Source: Spirochaetaceae bacterium (GTDB lineage Bacteria; Spirochaetota; Spirochaetia; DSM-27196; SLAA01). Taken from it: DNA of 18,092 nt. Numbering within the stretch: the stretch's first letter is position 1; each line of letters begins with the position of its first letter. The stretch covers positions 1 through 18,092 of the forward strand of contig PXEI01000373.1 of NCBI GenBank assembly GCA_003564775.1, in the 5' to 3' direction. Shown in pieces: positions 1 to 8,109 of this stretch. A program made the translations under genes and the position numbers. The notes beneath the pieces are model-generated. The model saw nothing but the letters and a program-made list of their open reading frames with translations, searched no databases and had not been told where the DNA came from.

Positions 1-170
1 CCGCCCCCGACACCCGCAGCACGGCCCCTTCCCGCAGCCGACCCTTGCGCAGTCTGAGGCTCCTCGTGAAGCGTGTTCCATGCACCGCAGTCCGGACATC
101 GCCCGGACCACTTGGCCTCTACATGGCCACAACTCGAACACCGAAACTGAGGGCCGCCTCTTTTTGCCAC
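1..170 (-). CDS. radA: DNA repair protein RadA/Sms, N-terminal fragment (3' end beyond window)
   Basis: Only the first 56 codons lie in the window, and the gene runs off the left edge. The translation shows the N-terminal C4 zinc finger of RadA: Cys11 and Cys14 (CSSCG), then KWSGRCPDCGAWNTL with Cys25 and Cys28. This spacing and the GxWNTL end are diagnostic of RadA/Sms, a RecA-like branch-migration ATPase that processes recombination intermediates in the cytoplasm. A variable, Gly/Ala-rich linker follows; the Walker A and Lon-like domains would lie outside the window. I chose the GTG at 168-170, four bases after the stop of the cyclophilin gene, because the upstream in-frame sequence has no better start. 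There is no strong Shine-Dalgarno site, so translational coupling is likely. It would be the last visible gene of the long minus-strand run. I am sure of the family; the start is less certain. Confidence 0.87.
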   Translation of the reverse strand, partial: MAKRGGPQFRCSSCGHVEAKWSGRCPDCGAWNTLHEEPQTAQGSAAGRGRAAGVGG

Positions 171-174
171 CGGT

Positions 175-804
175 TTAACGTCGTTCTTGGCGCAGTTGGT
201 TAAACATGGCTTGGTCGGGTCGGAAACCCTCGGCGGCCGTGCCGCGACGAACAATCTCCACCCGCTCAATCCGGTCACCCTGACGCACTGCATTCACAAC
301 ATCCATACCCGCAACCACAAACCCAAAGACAGCATGGCCTCCGTCCAGCCATGGAGTAGCAACGTGAGTGATGAAGAACTGACTGCCATTGGTGTTAGGG
401 CCACGGTTGGCCATAGAAAGAACCCCGGGGCGATCATGTCGCAGAGCGGGGTGAATCTCGTCGCGAAACGTATACCCAGGCCCACCGGTGCCGTTGCCCC
501 GGGGATCACCGGTCTGTATCATGAAGTTGTCTATGACCCTATGGAAGACAAGACCATCATAGAAGCGGACACCACGCCCGCGGTTGGTCTCCAGAGTACC
601 CTCTGCAAGGCCCACGAAGTTAGCGACCGTGAGTGGCACCTTGTCAAACTCAAGCTCCAGCACAATATCCCCGCGGGTGGTCACTATGCGTGCGTACAAA
701 CCGTCCGCTTGGGGAACGTTTGCCCAGACTATAGGCGCCACAGGCGCCAGAAACAGAAGCAAGGCCAGAATACCCACCGTGGCGTTACATCGAACGATCT
801 TCAT
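175..804 (-). CDS. Exported cyclophilin-type peptidyl-prolyl cis-trans isomerase
   Basis: A 209-residue protein of the cyclophilin family, which speeds cis-trans isomerisation of peptidyl-proline bonds. Residues 1-28 look like a Sec signal peptide: basic start, hydrophobic core, and a VWA cleavage site before Asn29. That points to a periplasmic enzyme. The cyclophilin signatures are in order: FHRVIDNFMIQTGDP (87-101) with the active-site Arg89 and the Phe/Met/Gln pocket, NGSQFFIT (139-146), and LDGGHAVFG (153-161). A prokaryotic insertion, GTLETNRGRG, sits near residue 70. Length is close to E. coli PpiA. The ATG at 802-804 has a strong AGGAGAGGG ribosome site about 8 bases upstream. It lies 30 bases after serA and 4 bases before radA. 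It could be named ppiA or ppiB by homology; the sequence alone does not decide. Confidence 0.92.
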   Translation of the reverse strand: MKIVRCNATVGILALLLFLAPVAPIVWANVPQADGLYARIVTTRGDIVLELEFDKVPLTVANFVGLAEGTLETNRGRGVRFYDGLVFHRVIDNFMIQTGDPRGNGTGGPGYTFRDEIHPALRHDRPGVLSMANRGPNTNGSQFFITHVATPWLDGGHAVFGFVVAGMDVVNAVRQGDRIERVEIVRRGTAAEGFRPDQAMFNQLRQERR

Positions 805-834
805 TTCTACCCTCTCCTAGACGCTTATCAGAGT

Positions 835-2001
835 TTAATACACCAGCCGGACCGCAAGCACCCCATCAATACCACCGAGGCGCTCAATCGTTCGCTCATT
901 TGGCGCTTCACTCAGATCAATAATATTGTAGGCCACATCGTCTCGATGCTTGTTGATCAGATCTTCTATGTTGTGTCCAGCGGTGGCAAGCAAGGTGGTT
1001 ATCTGCCCCACCATGTTCGGAACGTTCCTGTTCGCAATAGTAATCCGATGTCGTCCACCCTGATCCATACTACAACGAGGAAAATTCACCGAGTGTTCTA
1101 TGTTTCCCGTTTCCAGATAAGTCTTGAGGAGCCGCACTGCGGTGACAGCACAGTTATCCTCTGCCTCCGGTGTTGAAGCCCCAATATGTGGAGTCAGCAA
1201 CACCGACTCCAGCCCCGCGAGGCCCGGCTCCGGCAGATCACTCATGTAACAGGCAACCTTACCATCCTTGAGCGCCGAGGCGAGTGCACTGTGATGTACC
1301 AGGCCTTCACGGCTCAGGTTCAAGATCCGCACCCCGTACTTCATAGCCTTTATGCTATTTTCATCTATCATGTTGCGGGTCGTGTCGTTCAAGGGAACAT
1401 GAATGCTGATGTAGTCGGCCAGCTCATAGAGGCGGTGAAGCTCGTCCGCACGTTCTACAGTCTGTGAGAGCTCCCATGCATGCGGTATGGAAATATAGGG
1501 GTCATACCCAATAACGCGCATGCCCAACTGTTCGGCGGCATTGCAAACCAAGACACCAACCGAACCGAGACCAACAACCCCAAGCGTCTTGCCAGCAATT
1601 TCCGGCCCACCAAAGCGCCGCTTCTCACGTTCAACAAGCGCAGGCAACTCCTCACCTTTGTGGGCGTTACTGCGAACCCACTCAACACCCTCGCAGATAC
1701 GTCGGGACGATAGCAGGAGCCCGGCAATTACCATCTCCTTTACCGCGTTCGCGTTTGCCCCGGGTGTATTGAAGACCGGTACGCCAGCGGCGGTGCAACG
1801 GTCAAGGGGGATGTTGTCTACGCCCGCCCCGGCGCGGGCGATAGCCTTGAGCTGCGCCGGAAGTTCGCGATCATGCAGTGAGGTACTCCGAATCAGAAAT
1901 GCATCGGGTTTCTCTATCTCGGCACCGGTCAGATACCGGTCAGCCTCAAGGAGACTCAGCCCCTTGTCGGAGATCGTGTTAAGCGTCTGAATGTGATACA
2001 T
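835..2001 (-). CDS. serA: D-3-phosphoglycerate dehydrogenase
   Basis: A 388-residue member of the D-2-hydroxyacid dehydrogenase family with a C-terminal ACT domain, the layout of the short SerA enzymes. It would oxidise 3-phosphoglycerate with NAD+ in the first committed step of serine synthesis. Visible elements are the N-terminal substrate part (RAGAGVDNIPL, 56-66), the Rossmann GxGxxG (GLGSVG, 144-149), Arg231 in NLSREGLV, Glu258, and His272 in TPHIGAS, which form the usual Arg-Glu-His triad. The ACT domain runs from about 318 (RITIANRNVPNMVGQIT) to the end; in this family it binds serine for feedback control. The usual ARG motif is SRE here (Gly to Glu after the catalytic Arg). The ATG at 1999-2001 has a GGGAGGG site and overlaps the end of aspS by 23 bp. 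Confidence 0.9.
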   Translation of the reverse strand: MYHIQTLNTISDKGLSLLEADRYLTGAEIEKPDAFLIRSTSLHDRELPAQLKAIARAGAGVDNIPLDRCTAAGVPVFNTPGANANAVKEMVIAGLLLSSRRICEGVEWVRSNAHKGEELPALVEREKRRFGGPEIAGKTLGVVGLGSVGVLVCNAAEQLGMRVIGYDPYISIPHAWELSQTVERADELHRLYELADYISIHVPLNDTTRNMIDENSIKAMKYGVRILNLSREGLVHHSALASALKDGKVACYMSDLPEPGLAGLESVLLTPHIGASTPEAEDNCAVTAVRLLKTYLETGNIEHSVNFPRCSMDQGGRHRITIANRNVPNMVGQITTLLATAGHNIEDLINKHRDDVAYNIIDLSEAPNERTIERLGGIDGVLAVRLVY

Positions 2002-3799
2002 CTGCGCCCTCCCCCCGACCCTCGGCCCGCGCTGGCTCGGCGGTTATCCGCAAACCCAGCTCCCTGAGTTGCTGTTCATCAACCTCGGCCGGGGAGCCGT
2101 CCATGGGTGAGACCGCGACCGCGTTCTTGGGAAAGGCAATGACTTCACGAATGCTTGATTCGCCAGCCATAATCATCACCAGCCGATCTAGTCCCGGGGC
2201 AATACCGCCATGCGGCGGTGGCCCGTAACGAAAGGCCTCCAGCAGGAACCCAAAGCGGCGTTGAGCCTCTTCTTCAGAGAAGCCGACAATCTTGAACACC
2301 CGCTTTTGCAGCTCCGGATCATGGATTCTGATAGAGCCCGAAGCAAGTTCAAAGCCGTTACACACCAGATCGTAGAGGTCACCTTTGACATCCCCAGGAC
2401 TCGACTCCATGGTCTCCAGGTACTGCTCCTGCGGCATAGAGAACATGTGGTGTGCTGCGTCCCATCCCTGCTCGTCCTCGTTCCACTCAAAAAGTGGAAA
2501 GTCCACAATCCACGCCAGCCGAAACAAGGAAGGATCAATGAGGCCAAGCTCATTCCCAAGTCTGGAGCGCACCGCTCCGAGTGCTGTACAGGTGGTTCGC
2601 CAGTCGGCTCCAACAAAAAGCAGAAGGTCACCCGGTTTGGCCTGGTAGGCCGCGATAATCTCGGACGCCACGCCTTCATAGAACCGCGAGACTCCACCCT
2701 CAAGACCCTGCTCGGTTACCTTCATCCAGGCAAGCCCACCGGCCCCGTAGATTTTTGCGGTTTCTTCAAGTTCGGAAATCTGCTTGCGTGAGTACACGCC
2801 GCAACCCTCGGCCTTGAGAACTCGAACCGCTCCACCGGACTCGAGCACCTTTTGAAAGACAGCAAACTCGCCCTTGGGGACGAACTCGGCAAAATCCTGC
2901 AGTTCAAGCTCAAAGCGCAGATCCGGCTTGTCGCTACCGTAGCGGTTCATTGCGTCGTGATAGGAAATGCGAGGAAAAGGCGTTTCAAGCTGCACGTCAA
3001 GACATCGTCCAAAAACATGTGAGAACAGCCCTTCAACGACCTGAAAGACATCATCACGGCCAACAAAACTCATCTCCATGTCAATCTGCGTGTGCTCGGG
3101 CTGCCGATCACCACGGGCATCTTCGTCACGAAAACAATGAGCAAGCTGGAAATAGCGGTCAAACCCAGAGACCATCAGCAACTGCTTAAAGAGCTGTGGT
3201 GACTGTGGGAGTGCATAAAAGGTGCCGGGATGGAGCCGTGACGGCACGAGGAAGTCGCGCGCACCTTCAGGTGTCGAACGAATCATGCTGGGGGTCTCAA
3301 TCTCAAAGAAGCCTTCACCACTGAGATATTCGCGCACGCTCAACATGACTTCGTGGCGCAGTTTGATCTTGCGCTGCATTGAGAAGGAACGAAGGTCGAG
3401 GTAACGATATCGTAGACGAAGGTCGTCCTTGGCGTCCGAGCGTTCGTCAATGACAAAGGGCGGAACCTCGGATTTCGAGAGTACCCGGATCTCGGTTGCA
3501 GCGACCTCAATTTCACCGGTAAGCATTTCAGCGTTTTTCATGGTGTCCGGTCGTGCTCGCACATGGCCACGCACCGCAACGCAGTATTCCGGCTTTAGGG
3601 CCGCACCTTCTTTGTGTAAAGCCTCCGGAGCATCCTGGTCAATAACAACCTGTGTCAGGCCGTATCGGTCCCGGAGGTTGATAAACTGAATTCCGCCGTG
3701 ATCGCGATTGCGATGCACCCAACCGTTAAGTACGACCTCTTTTTCAAGATCGGCGGCGCGCAGTTCGCCGCAAGTTACGCTACGTTTAAAGCTCTCCAT
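1979..3799 (-). CDS. aspS: Aspartyl-tRNA synthetase
   Basis: A bacterial-type class II AspRS that charges tRNA with aspartate. The start taken is the ATG at 3797-3799, giving 606 residues, close to the usual 580-600. The open frame extends to 4012 but that part overlaps the HIT gene and lacks homology. Domains in order are the OB-fold anticodon domain (from about residue 22, GWVHRNRDHGG), the class II core with motif 1 near 163-170, motif 2 at 222-240 (FRDEDARGDRQPEHTQID), a GAD-type insertion, and motif 3 ending in GLDR at 536-539. The C-terminal end is the usual VSPMDGSPAEVD segment plus a short charged tail. His29 in WVHRxRDHGG resembles the non-discriminating AspRS type. No Shine-Dalgarno site precedes the ATG. 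The 100-bp gap upstream is the largest in this run and holds a weak promoter-like pair. Confidence 0.96.
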   Translation of the reverse strand: MESFKRSVTCGELRAADLEKEVVLNGWVHRNRDHGGIQFINLRDRYGLTQVVIDQDAPEALHKEGAALKPEYCVAVRGHVRARPDTMKNAEMLTGEIEVAATEIRVLSKSEVPPFVIDERSDAKDDLRLRYRYLDLRSFSMQRKIKLRHEVMLSVREYLSGEGFFEIETPSMIRSTPEGARDFLVPSRLHPGTFYALPQSPQLFKQLLMVSGFDRYFQLAHCFRDEDARGDRQPEHTQIDMEMSFVGRDDVFQVVEGLFSHVFGRCLDVQLETPFPRISYHDAMNRYGSDKPDLRFELELQDFAEFVPKGEFAVFQKVLESGGAVRVLKAEGCGVYSRKQISELEETAKIYGAGGLAWMKVTEQGLEGGVSRFYEGVASEIIAAYQAKPGDLLLFVGADWRTTCTALGAVRSRLGNELGLIDPSLFRLAWIVDFPLFEWNEDEQGWDAAHHMFSMPQEQYLETMESSPGDVKGDLYDLVCNGFELASGSIRIHDPELQKRVFKIVGFSEEEAQRRFGFLLEAFRYGPPPHGGIAPGLDRLVMIMAGESSIREVIAFPKNAVAVSPMDGSPAEVDEQQLRELGLRITAEPARAEGRGEGADVSHSDA

Positions 3800-3806
3800 T
3801 GAGCGG

Positions 3807-3835
3807 ATGCTATCGAAGCAGCGCCAGTTCTGCAA
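3807..3835 (-). promoter_or_regulatory. Weak sigma-70-like promoter candidate before aspS
   Basis: On the minus strand, TTGCAG (3830-3835) and TAGCAT (3807-3812) are separated by 17 bp. The -35 matches consensus at 3 of 6 and the -10 at 4 of 6. The -10 ends 7 bases before the aspS ATG, so a transcript from it would have almost no leader. This would fit the absence of a ribosome site, but the match is poor and could be chance. Confidence 0.22.
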
Positions 3836-3899
3836 GCCCCGGCGCGGTGGCAGTTGCTCGGCGGGGCCGGAGCACCAGGCCCTTGAACAGACCGGCGAC

Positions 3900-4247
3900 C
3901 TAACCCGGAGGCCACTCCATACCGCGCCCACCCAGAATATGGGCGTGAATGTACTCGACAGTTTGCAGAGCGTCCGGCCCGGTATTGAACACAACCCGGA
4001 AACCCCGCTCACTCAGTCCCAGCTCCGCGGCAACATGGGAGACCCCAATCATAAAATGTCCCACAGTCTCGGCGTCTCCGTCCTTGAGCTCGGTCACATT
4101 GCGGAATCGGGCCTTGGGAACCACCAGCACATGTACCGGAGCCTGAGGGTTGATGTCGTTGAAGGCAAGAACATGATCGTCCTCATATACAACCTCGGCC
4201 GGAATCTCCTTACGGAGAATCTTGTCAAACAGGGTGTCGTCACTCAT
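3900..4247 (-). CDS. HIT-family (HINT-type) nucleotide hydrolase
   Basis: A 115-residue histidine-triad protein of the HINT branch, which hydrolyses nucleoside phosphoramidates and acyl-AMP-type compounds. Seen are HVLVVPK (39-45), FNTG with following QTV, and the C-terminal signature YIHAHILGGRGMEWPPG (99-115). His101 is the expected nucleophile and His103 the third triad His; the first triad position is Tyr99 rather than His. The frame is open up to 4361, but the ATG at 4245-4247 follows a GGAGGG site and begins exactly at the usual HINT N-terminus (LFDKILRKEIP). It overlaps the end of the YihY gene by 8 bp and precedes aspS by 100 bp. The family is certain; the physiological substrate is unknown. 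Confidence 0.92.
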   Translation of the reverse strand: MSDDTLFDKILRKEIPAEVVYEDDHVLAFNDINPQAPVHVLVVPKARFRNVTELKDGDAETVGHFMIGVSHVAAELGLSERGFRVVFNTGPDALQTVEYIHAHILGGRGMEWPPG

Positions 4248-5166
4248 TTCGTGTAACCCTCCAGGGTAGTTGCTGCGGAGCCGCTTCTTTGTTGGACTCC
4301 AAGAGCCGGAGTATTTCCTCTTCCTCGGTTGGAGAGAAACGCCCGACAACGATACTTGCAAGAATGATTATATCCGCCAGTATACGCATAAACATGAGAA
4401 AAATCACGGCCCAGGCGACCGCACCGTAGATCAAGTAGCGCGAACCAACGGCTCCCATGGCAATACCTACGACACGACCGGCGACCTGCCAGGCAAATGC
4501 CGCAGACAGGCAGACCATGAAGGTAGACTTTGGCTTTAGCGGGCGTCGCGCAAACAGCCGGAGAAGACCGTAAAACATTATCGCAAACAGGAGACCGGTG
4601 ACCCCATACGCATACCAGGTGTTGAATCCTGGGATGATGTTCATCAGCTCAACCGGTAAACGCACGAGTGGAGCGGCCACCGCAGCCGCATAAAACAAAG
4701 TGACAACACCAACCATCAGACCAAGCGAGATGACCTTCCGGAAATGGGCATGCCGGCGGCGGCTACCAAGCATGGTAGTCATGGCAAGCTCCAGGGAATC
4801 AAACATGGATATGACCGCAACGACGAGTGCGAACGCGGTAATAACGCCGGGTAAGGCGCCTCCGCCAACGCGAGCCAGCTGCATAAGGAGGTCGTAGCGC
4901 ATTTCTGGGGGAAGGAACCCAAGCACTTGCTCGGAAATCAGGGTGCGAACTCGTGGCGTCAACGGAGAGTCGAGTCGCAACAGAAACACGCCAAACAGCA
5001 AAGGAACCGTTCCCCATACAAAGCTGAAGGCAAGGCCCTTTGCCAGCAAGCCGCCTCGATCCGCTTTGTAGCGACGCGCCACGGCACGCCAAAAGACCAC
5101 CACTCTTCGAAGTCGTCGCGGTAGCCGGTCCTGAAGAGCCACTAGTTTAAGTCGAAGCGCCTGCAT
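4240..5166 (-). CDS. YihY/BrkB family (UPF0761) inner-membrane protein
   Basis: About 308 residues with some six hydrophobic segments, matching the YihY/BrkB family. This family was once misannotated as ribonuclease BN, and its role remains unclear. Typical elements are the amphipathic N-terminal part (FWRAVARRYKADRGGLLAKG) leading into the first helix, a PGVITAFALVVAVISMFDSLE helix region, and a TWYAYG loop. Near the C-terminus the helix LIYGAVAWAVIFLMFM contains the YGxxxxxxxxLxW-like family pattern. A cytoplasmic tail follows. The frame is open to 5328, but those codons lie over the symporter gene; I chose the ATG at 5164-5166, which overlaps the symporter stop by 20 bp. Only a distant AGGA precedes it, so coupling to the upstream gene is likely. 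The start is uncertain by a few codons. Confidence 0.83.
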   Translation of the reverse strand: MQALRLKLVALQDRLPRRLRRVVVFWRAVARRYKADRGGLLAKGLAFSFVWGTVPLLFGVFLLRLDSPLTPRVRTLISEQVLGFLPPEMRYDLLMQLARVGGGALPGVITAFALVVAVISMFDSLELAMTTMLGSRRRHAHFRKVISLGLMVGVVTLFYAAAVAAPLVRLPVELMNIIPGFNTWYAYGVTGLLFAIMFYGLLRLFARRPLKPKSTFMVCLSAAFAWQVAGRVVGIAMGAVGSRYLIYGAVAWAVIFLMFMRILADIIILASIVVGRFSPTEEEEILRLLESNKEAAPQQLPWRVTRNE

Positions 5167-6538
5167 TGCGTTGTGCAATCCTATCCATAATTTCCTGGTA
5201 CCGTACCGTGTTGATGGGGTACTGCAATAACACCACAATTCCGATAACAAAAAAGACCGCGGGAATAGGCCCAACCAAGAGTCGAATACCAAACTGAGCC
5301 GCCTCGGTCTGCACCGGTACCGGGGCACCTGCTACCGACTCCTGGTAACCGAACCAGGTCAACACCCAACCGTTCAGGGCAATGCCAAAGGCCTGTCCCA
5401 TCTTACTCACAAAAGTCCAGAGCCCGTAGAACACCCCCTCGCGCCGCACCCCAGTATCCGCAAAGTCGTACTCAACTACATCCGGCACTATAGCAAAGGG
5501 CATGACATACTGTGTAGCAAAACCAATACCCGCAATGAACATAAGTACGTAAGCAAGCTCGACCCCAGCCAGATGCCCAAAGAGAAAGAAGCACACCACG
5601 GTGACCGCAAAAATGCCCATTCCAATATTGTAGCTTGCCTTCTTTCCAATTCGCGCAGATATCTTCACCCAGATAGGGATGAAGAACATGCTACTCCCGA
5701 GGAGAATAGGCAACGCAATCTGGAATCCAGCCTCAAAGCCATAGATGACCCGAAAGTAGTACAGCAGTGAAGCCTGGATAATATTGATTCCAGTAATGTG
5801 GCAGGCCCACGGGATAAGCGCGGTAATAAAGGGCTTCATCCGCAGCACCTCAAAGTAGGAACGGAACACACTGATTCCAGGGCCCGCAGGTGGATGTGTG
5901 TCTTCTTTTACGGTAAAGAAGGTGATCAGCGCCGTCACCGCCATCACAGCGCCCATGACCACCCCAACCATGGTCCACCCGAGATCACCCCCGCCAAAAG
6001 CTCCCAGTAGGGGTAGCACAGCAGTGGCGCCCACAAAGGTTCCCACCACGGCAAAAACCATTCGGTAACCATTGAGCACGGTGCGCTCATAGAAGTCAGT
6101 GGTGATTTCCGGCGTCAGGGCTCCATAGGGAATATTGATTAATGTGTAGGCCGTGTTCAGCAAACAGTAGGTGAAGCCCACCCAAAGAAACAGTGCGATC
6201 TGGCTTTCAAACCCGACACTGGTGAACATTAGGATCATGGTAAAAAAAAGGGCTATAGACCCCCAGAAGATATAGGGTCGGCGTCGACCCCAGCGTGTCC
6301 GTGTCCGATCCGACAGGTAACCTACCGCGGGATCAGTCACCGCGTCCCAGGCCTTACCAATCATGAGCGCGGTTCCGGCTAAACCCGCTCGCAGCCCTAT
6401 GTGGTCGGTCAGAAAGAACAGCATATAGAAGCCCATGACCGTGAAGAAGAGGTTTCCACCAAGATCACAGACACCAAAACCAAGCTTAACCCCGACCGGA
6501 AGTCGTGTCTCAGTGGACTGCGCAACCCGACTGCTCAC
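5147..6538 (-). CDS. GPH-family sugar:cation symporter (MFS)
   Basis: A 463-residue, 12-helix major facilitator protein of the glycoside-pentoside-hexuronide (GPH) group, relatives of MelB and XynP. It probably carries a sugar or glycoside with Na+ or H+ across the inner membrane. The family marks are CDLGGNLFFTVMGFYMLFFL in helix 1, then DAVTDPAVGYLSDRTRTRWG and RRRPYIFWG in the helix 2-3 loop. The fragment PYGALTPEIT (about residue 160) is also typical. There is no sugar-catabolic enzyme or binding protein next to it, so the substrate cannot be guessed. The start is GTG at 6536-6538, sharing GTGA with the stop of the upstream gene (4-bp overlap), so it is probably translationally coupled. 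Sequencing error is not suspected. Confidence 0.88.
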   Translation of the reverse strand: MSSRVAQSTETRLPVGVKLGFGVCDLGGNLFFTVMGFYMLFFLTDHIGLRAGLAGTALMIGKAWDAVTDPAVGYLSDRTRTRWGRRRPYIFWGSIALFFTMILMFTSVGFESQIALFLWVGFTYCLLNTAYTLINIPYGALTPEITTDFYERTVLNGYRMVFAVVGTFVGATAVLPLLGAFGGGDLGWTMVGVVMGAVMAVTALITFFTVKEDTHPPAGPGISVFRSYFEVLRMKPFITALIPWACHITGINIIQASLLYYFRVIYGFEAGFQIALPILLGSSMFFIPIWVKISARIGKKASYNIGMGIFAVTVVCFFLFGHLAGVELAYVLMFIAGIGFATQYVMPFAIVPDVVEYDFADTGVRREGVFYGLWTFVSKMGQAFGIALNGWVLTWFGYQESVAGAPVPVQTEAAQFGIRLLVGPIPAVFFVIGIVVLLQYPINTVRYQEIMDRIAQRNAGAST

Positions 6539-7578
6539 TGATCCCGCCCATTTGTAGAAAGATCCAGAACACCACTTCCGACATAGACCCGGAACCCAAG
6601 CGGTTCTTCAGCACCGTCAGCATCTTCAGCATGCTGATGTATCCCCAACTCAACCTCACTTCCGTTAAGCATCAGACGGCCGGTCGGGCCAGCCTGAAGA
6701 TCCAGCAGGAGTTCCGATGAGGAGTTTCGCAGCGACACCCTGATATCACCGGCAAGGGACCGGATCTCCGAGGGGCCGTTCAACAGCACGTGGTCGACAC
6801 TAATGGCCCCATGGGTGCTGGTTAGCTTGAGCTCGGCCTCGGCATTCGCCACATGCAGGTCTCCTGAATTCGTGGAAATTGACAAGACTCCACGCACGTC
6901 GGAGTACCGCTGCGAACCAAGCGTCGTGTGGGCTGTTAGCGCTCCGTCGAAACCCTGAACCACTATCTCTCCCTGCCCCGCTGTCAGGACCGCGCCACCA
7001 CTGACGTTCTCGACCCTCAGTTCGCCCGACTCGGTCTCAAGTACAAGGTCTCCCTCGGAGTCCATAACGAGTACCGTTCCCGTTCCCGATACGAGTTGCA
7101 GCGGCCCCGAACTAACACCTGTCACCGAAATATCGCCGTAATTACTGTCGGCATGTATGCGCAGATGTGGCGGCACCTTCAAATAGACACTCGCACGGTC
7201 AGGAGCACCCCCTGGTGAGTCGTCACCGACCACCCGAACTCGCAATACACCACCGTCACGTTCACTCTCTACCCGGTGCCGAGTCGTAAGGTCCACACCC
7301 TCAACCGAGATGTACAGTGCATCCGGGTCACCCACAAAATGCAGCGAGAGCGTTCGACTGCTAATTGAGACCGTATGAATGCCGTAATAGCGCGCTCCGG
7401 AAACCTCACTGTAACCAAGAGCGCTTACCTTGGGCTCCGGGCTCAGGAACAGCGAACACCCGACAATCACGATGAAAGCTCGCCGACAAGACCTATACAG
7501 GTATCTATGGGACTGGGATTTTTTTTGTTGGTTCAACTTCACCATAATCTCCCACCTACACCGACCGAGTACGCTCAT
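6535..7578 (-). CDS. Exported DUF4097-type beta-strand repeat protein
   Basis: A 347-residue protein with an N-terminal export signal and a body of short, repeated beta strands, the pattern of the DUF4097/adhesin-like family. Repeated turns of the type (G/S)-x-(L/I)-x-(V/L)-x-(S/T/N)-x-x-G are clear from about residue 145: NYGDISVTGV, GTGTVLVMDSEGDLVL, SGELRVENVSGG, NSGDLHVANA, HGAISVDHV. These form one face of a solenoid-like sheet. The signal is RRAFIVIVGCSLFLSPEPKVSA with a possible cleavage after KVSA; IVGC could instead be a relaxed lipobox. The ATG at 7576-7578 shares ATGA with the upstream stop. An alternative ATG at 7543-7545 has a GGTGGGAG site just before it and gives a more usual signal peptide. 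The function is unknown; the context is a cell-envelope gene run. Confidence 0.8.
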   Translation of the reverse strand: MSVLGRCRWEIMVKLNQQKKSQSHRYLYRSCRRAFIVIVGCSLFLSPEPKVSALGYSEVSGARYYGIHTVSISSRTLSLHFVGDPDALYISVEGVDLTTRHRVESERDGGVLRVRVVGDDSPGGAPDRASVYLKVPPHLRIHADSNYGDISVTGVSSGPLQLVSGTGTVLVMDSEGDLVLETESGELRVENVSGGAVLTAGQGEIVVQGFDGALTAHTTLGSQRYSDVRGVLSISTNSGDLHVANAEAELKLTSTHGAISVDHVLLNGPSEIRSLAGDIRVSLRNSSSELLLDLQAGPTGRLMLNGSEVELGIHQHAEDADGAEEPLGFRVYVGSGVLDLSTNGRDQ

Positions 7579-8102
7579 TCTTTGCGCGCATCCAGGTTCA
7601 CATCATTGGTGCCAGCAACCTCGGCGGAGTTTTTCGGCGCGGGGCGTCGAACCCCGCTTCGGCATTCGGTACACCCAAGAACATGAATGTGTTTCCGTCC
7701 TTCGCGCTCAAACATCCGTGCGACCACGTACGCATCTTCGGGAAGTGTAGCACGACACACTGGGCAGATGCGAGCATTGGCAGCGGCGGATGGGGCACCT
7801 GGCTTGCAGTAAGGGCATCCAAACATATGGGTAATTGCGTCGCGCACCTCACCTCGTCGAGCGACACCTTGCCGGGCAGACGCCCCTGAGTACACTACAG
7901 TGTGTACCCGTTCTCCTCGCCTAAGCATGGTTCGACACAGCGGGCATGGGCGCAGCACCTCAAGTGTGTTGCCGTCAAGCGTGGTGCCCCTACCCGCCCG
8001 CGCCGCACCGAACCCTGCCACTCGGTTCGTGCCAAAACGCATTAAACTGAAAATGAGGAGCGCAACCACGATCACAACTGCGGTCAGTACGAAGTAATGG
8101 AT
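7575..8102 (-). CDS. Membrane-anchored double zinc-ribbon protein (probable ATC start)
   Basis: I do not recognise a named family. From the proposed start the protein has 175 residues: one N-terminal membrane segment (YFVLTAVVIVVALLIFSL, residues 3-20) and a cytosol- or periplasm-facing part with four CxxC pairs at 53/56, 96/99, 113/116 and 144/147. The pairs form two copies of the same plan: CPxCRxxL, a variable part, then HxxGCxxC (HMFGCPYC and HVLGCTEC). That suggests an internal duplication of a zinc ribbon. A GTG at 8073-8075 is an orthodox start, but it has no ribosome site and cuts the membrane helix in half. Upstream the frame stays open, and an AGGAGG at 8110-8115 ends 7 bases before an ATC codon (8100-8102). 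I therefore infer the ATC start. This is the first gene of the minus-strand run and overlaps the next by 4 bp. Confidence 0.7.
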   Translation of the reverse strand: MHYFVLTAVVIVVALLIFSLMRFGTNRVAGFGAARAGRGTTLDGNTLEVLRPCPLCRTMLRRGERVHTVVYSGASARQGVARRGEVRDAITHMFGCPYCKPGAPSAAANARICPVCRATLPEDAYVVARMFEREGRKHIHVLGCTECRSGVRRPAPKNSAEVAGTNDVNLDARKE

Positions 8103-8109
8103 AGAACAG

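Noticed and set aside
187..1176. Long plus-strand open frame of 329 codons
   Set aside because: It lies antisense to the cyclophilin and serA genes, has no recognisable domain, and its composition is that of a shadow frame of GC-rich coding sequence.
3800..4012. 71-codon N-terminal extension of aspS
   Set aside because: It overlaps the HIT coding region in another frame, and AspRS proteins normally begin right where the ATG at 3799 does.
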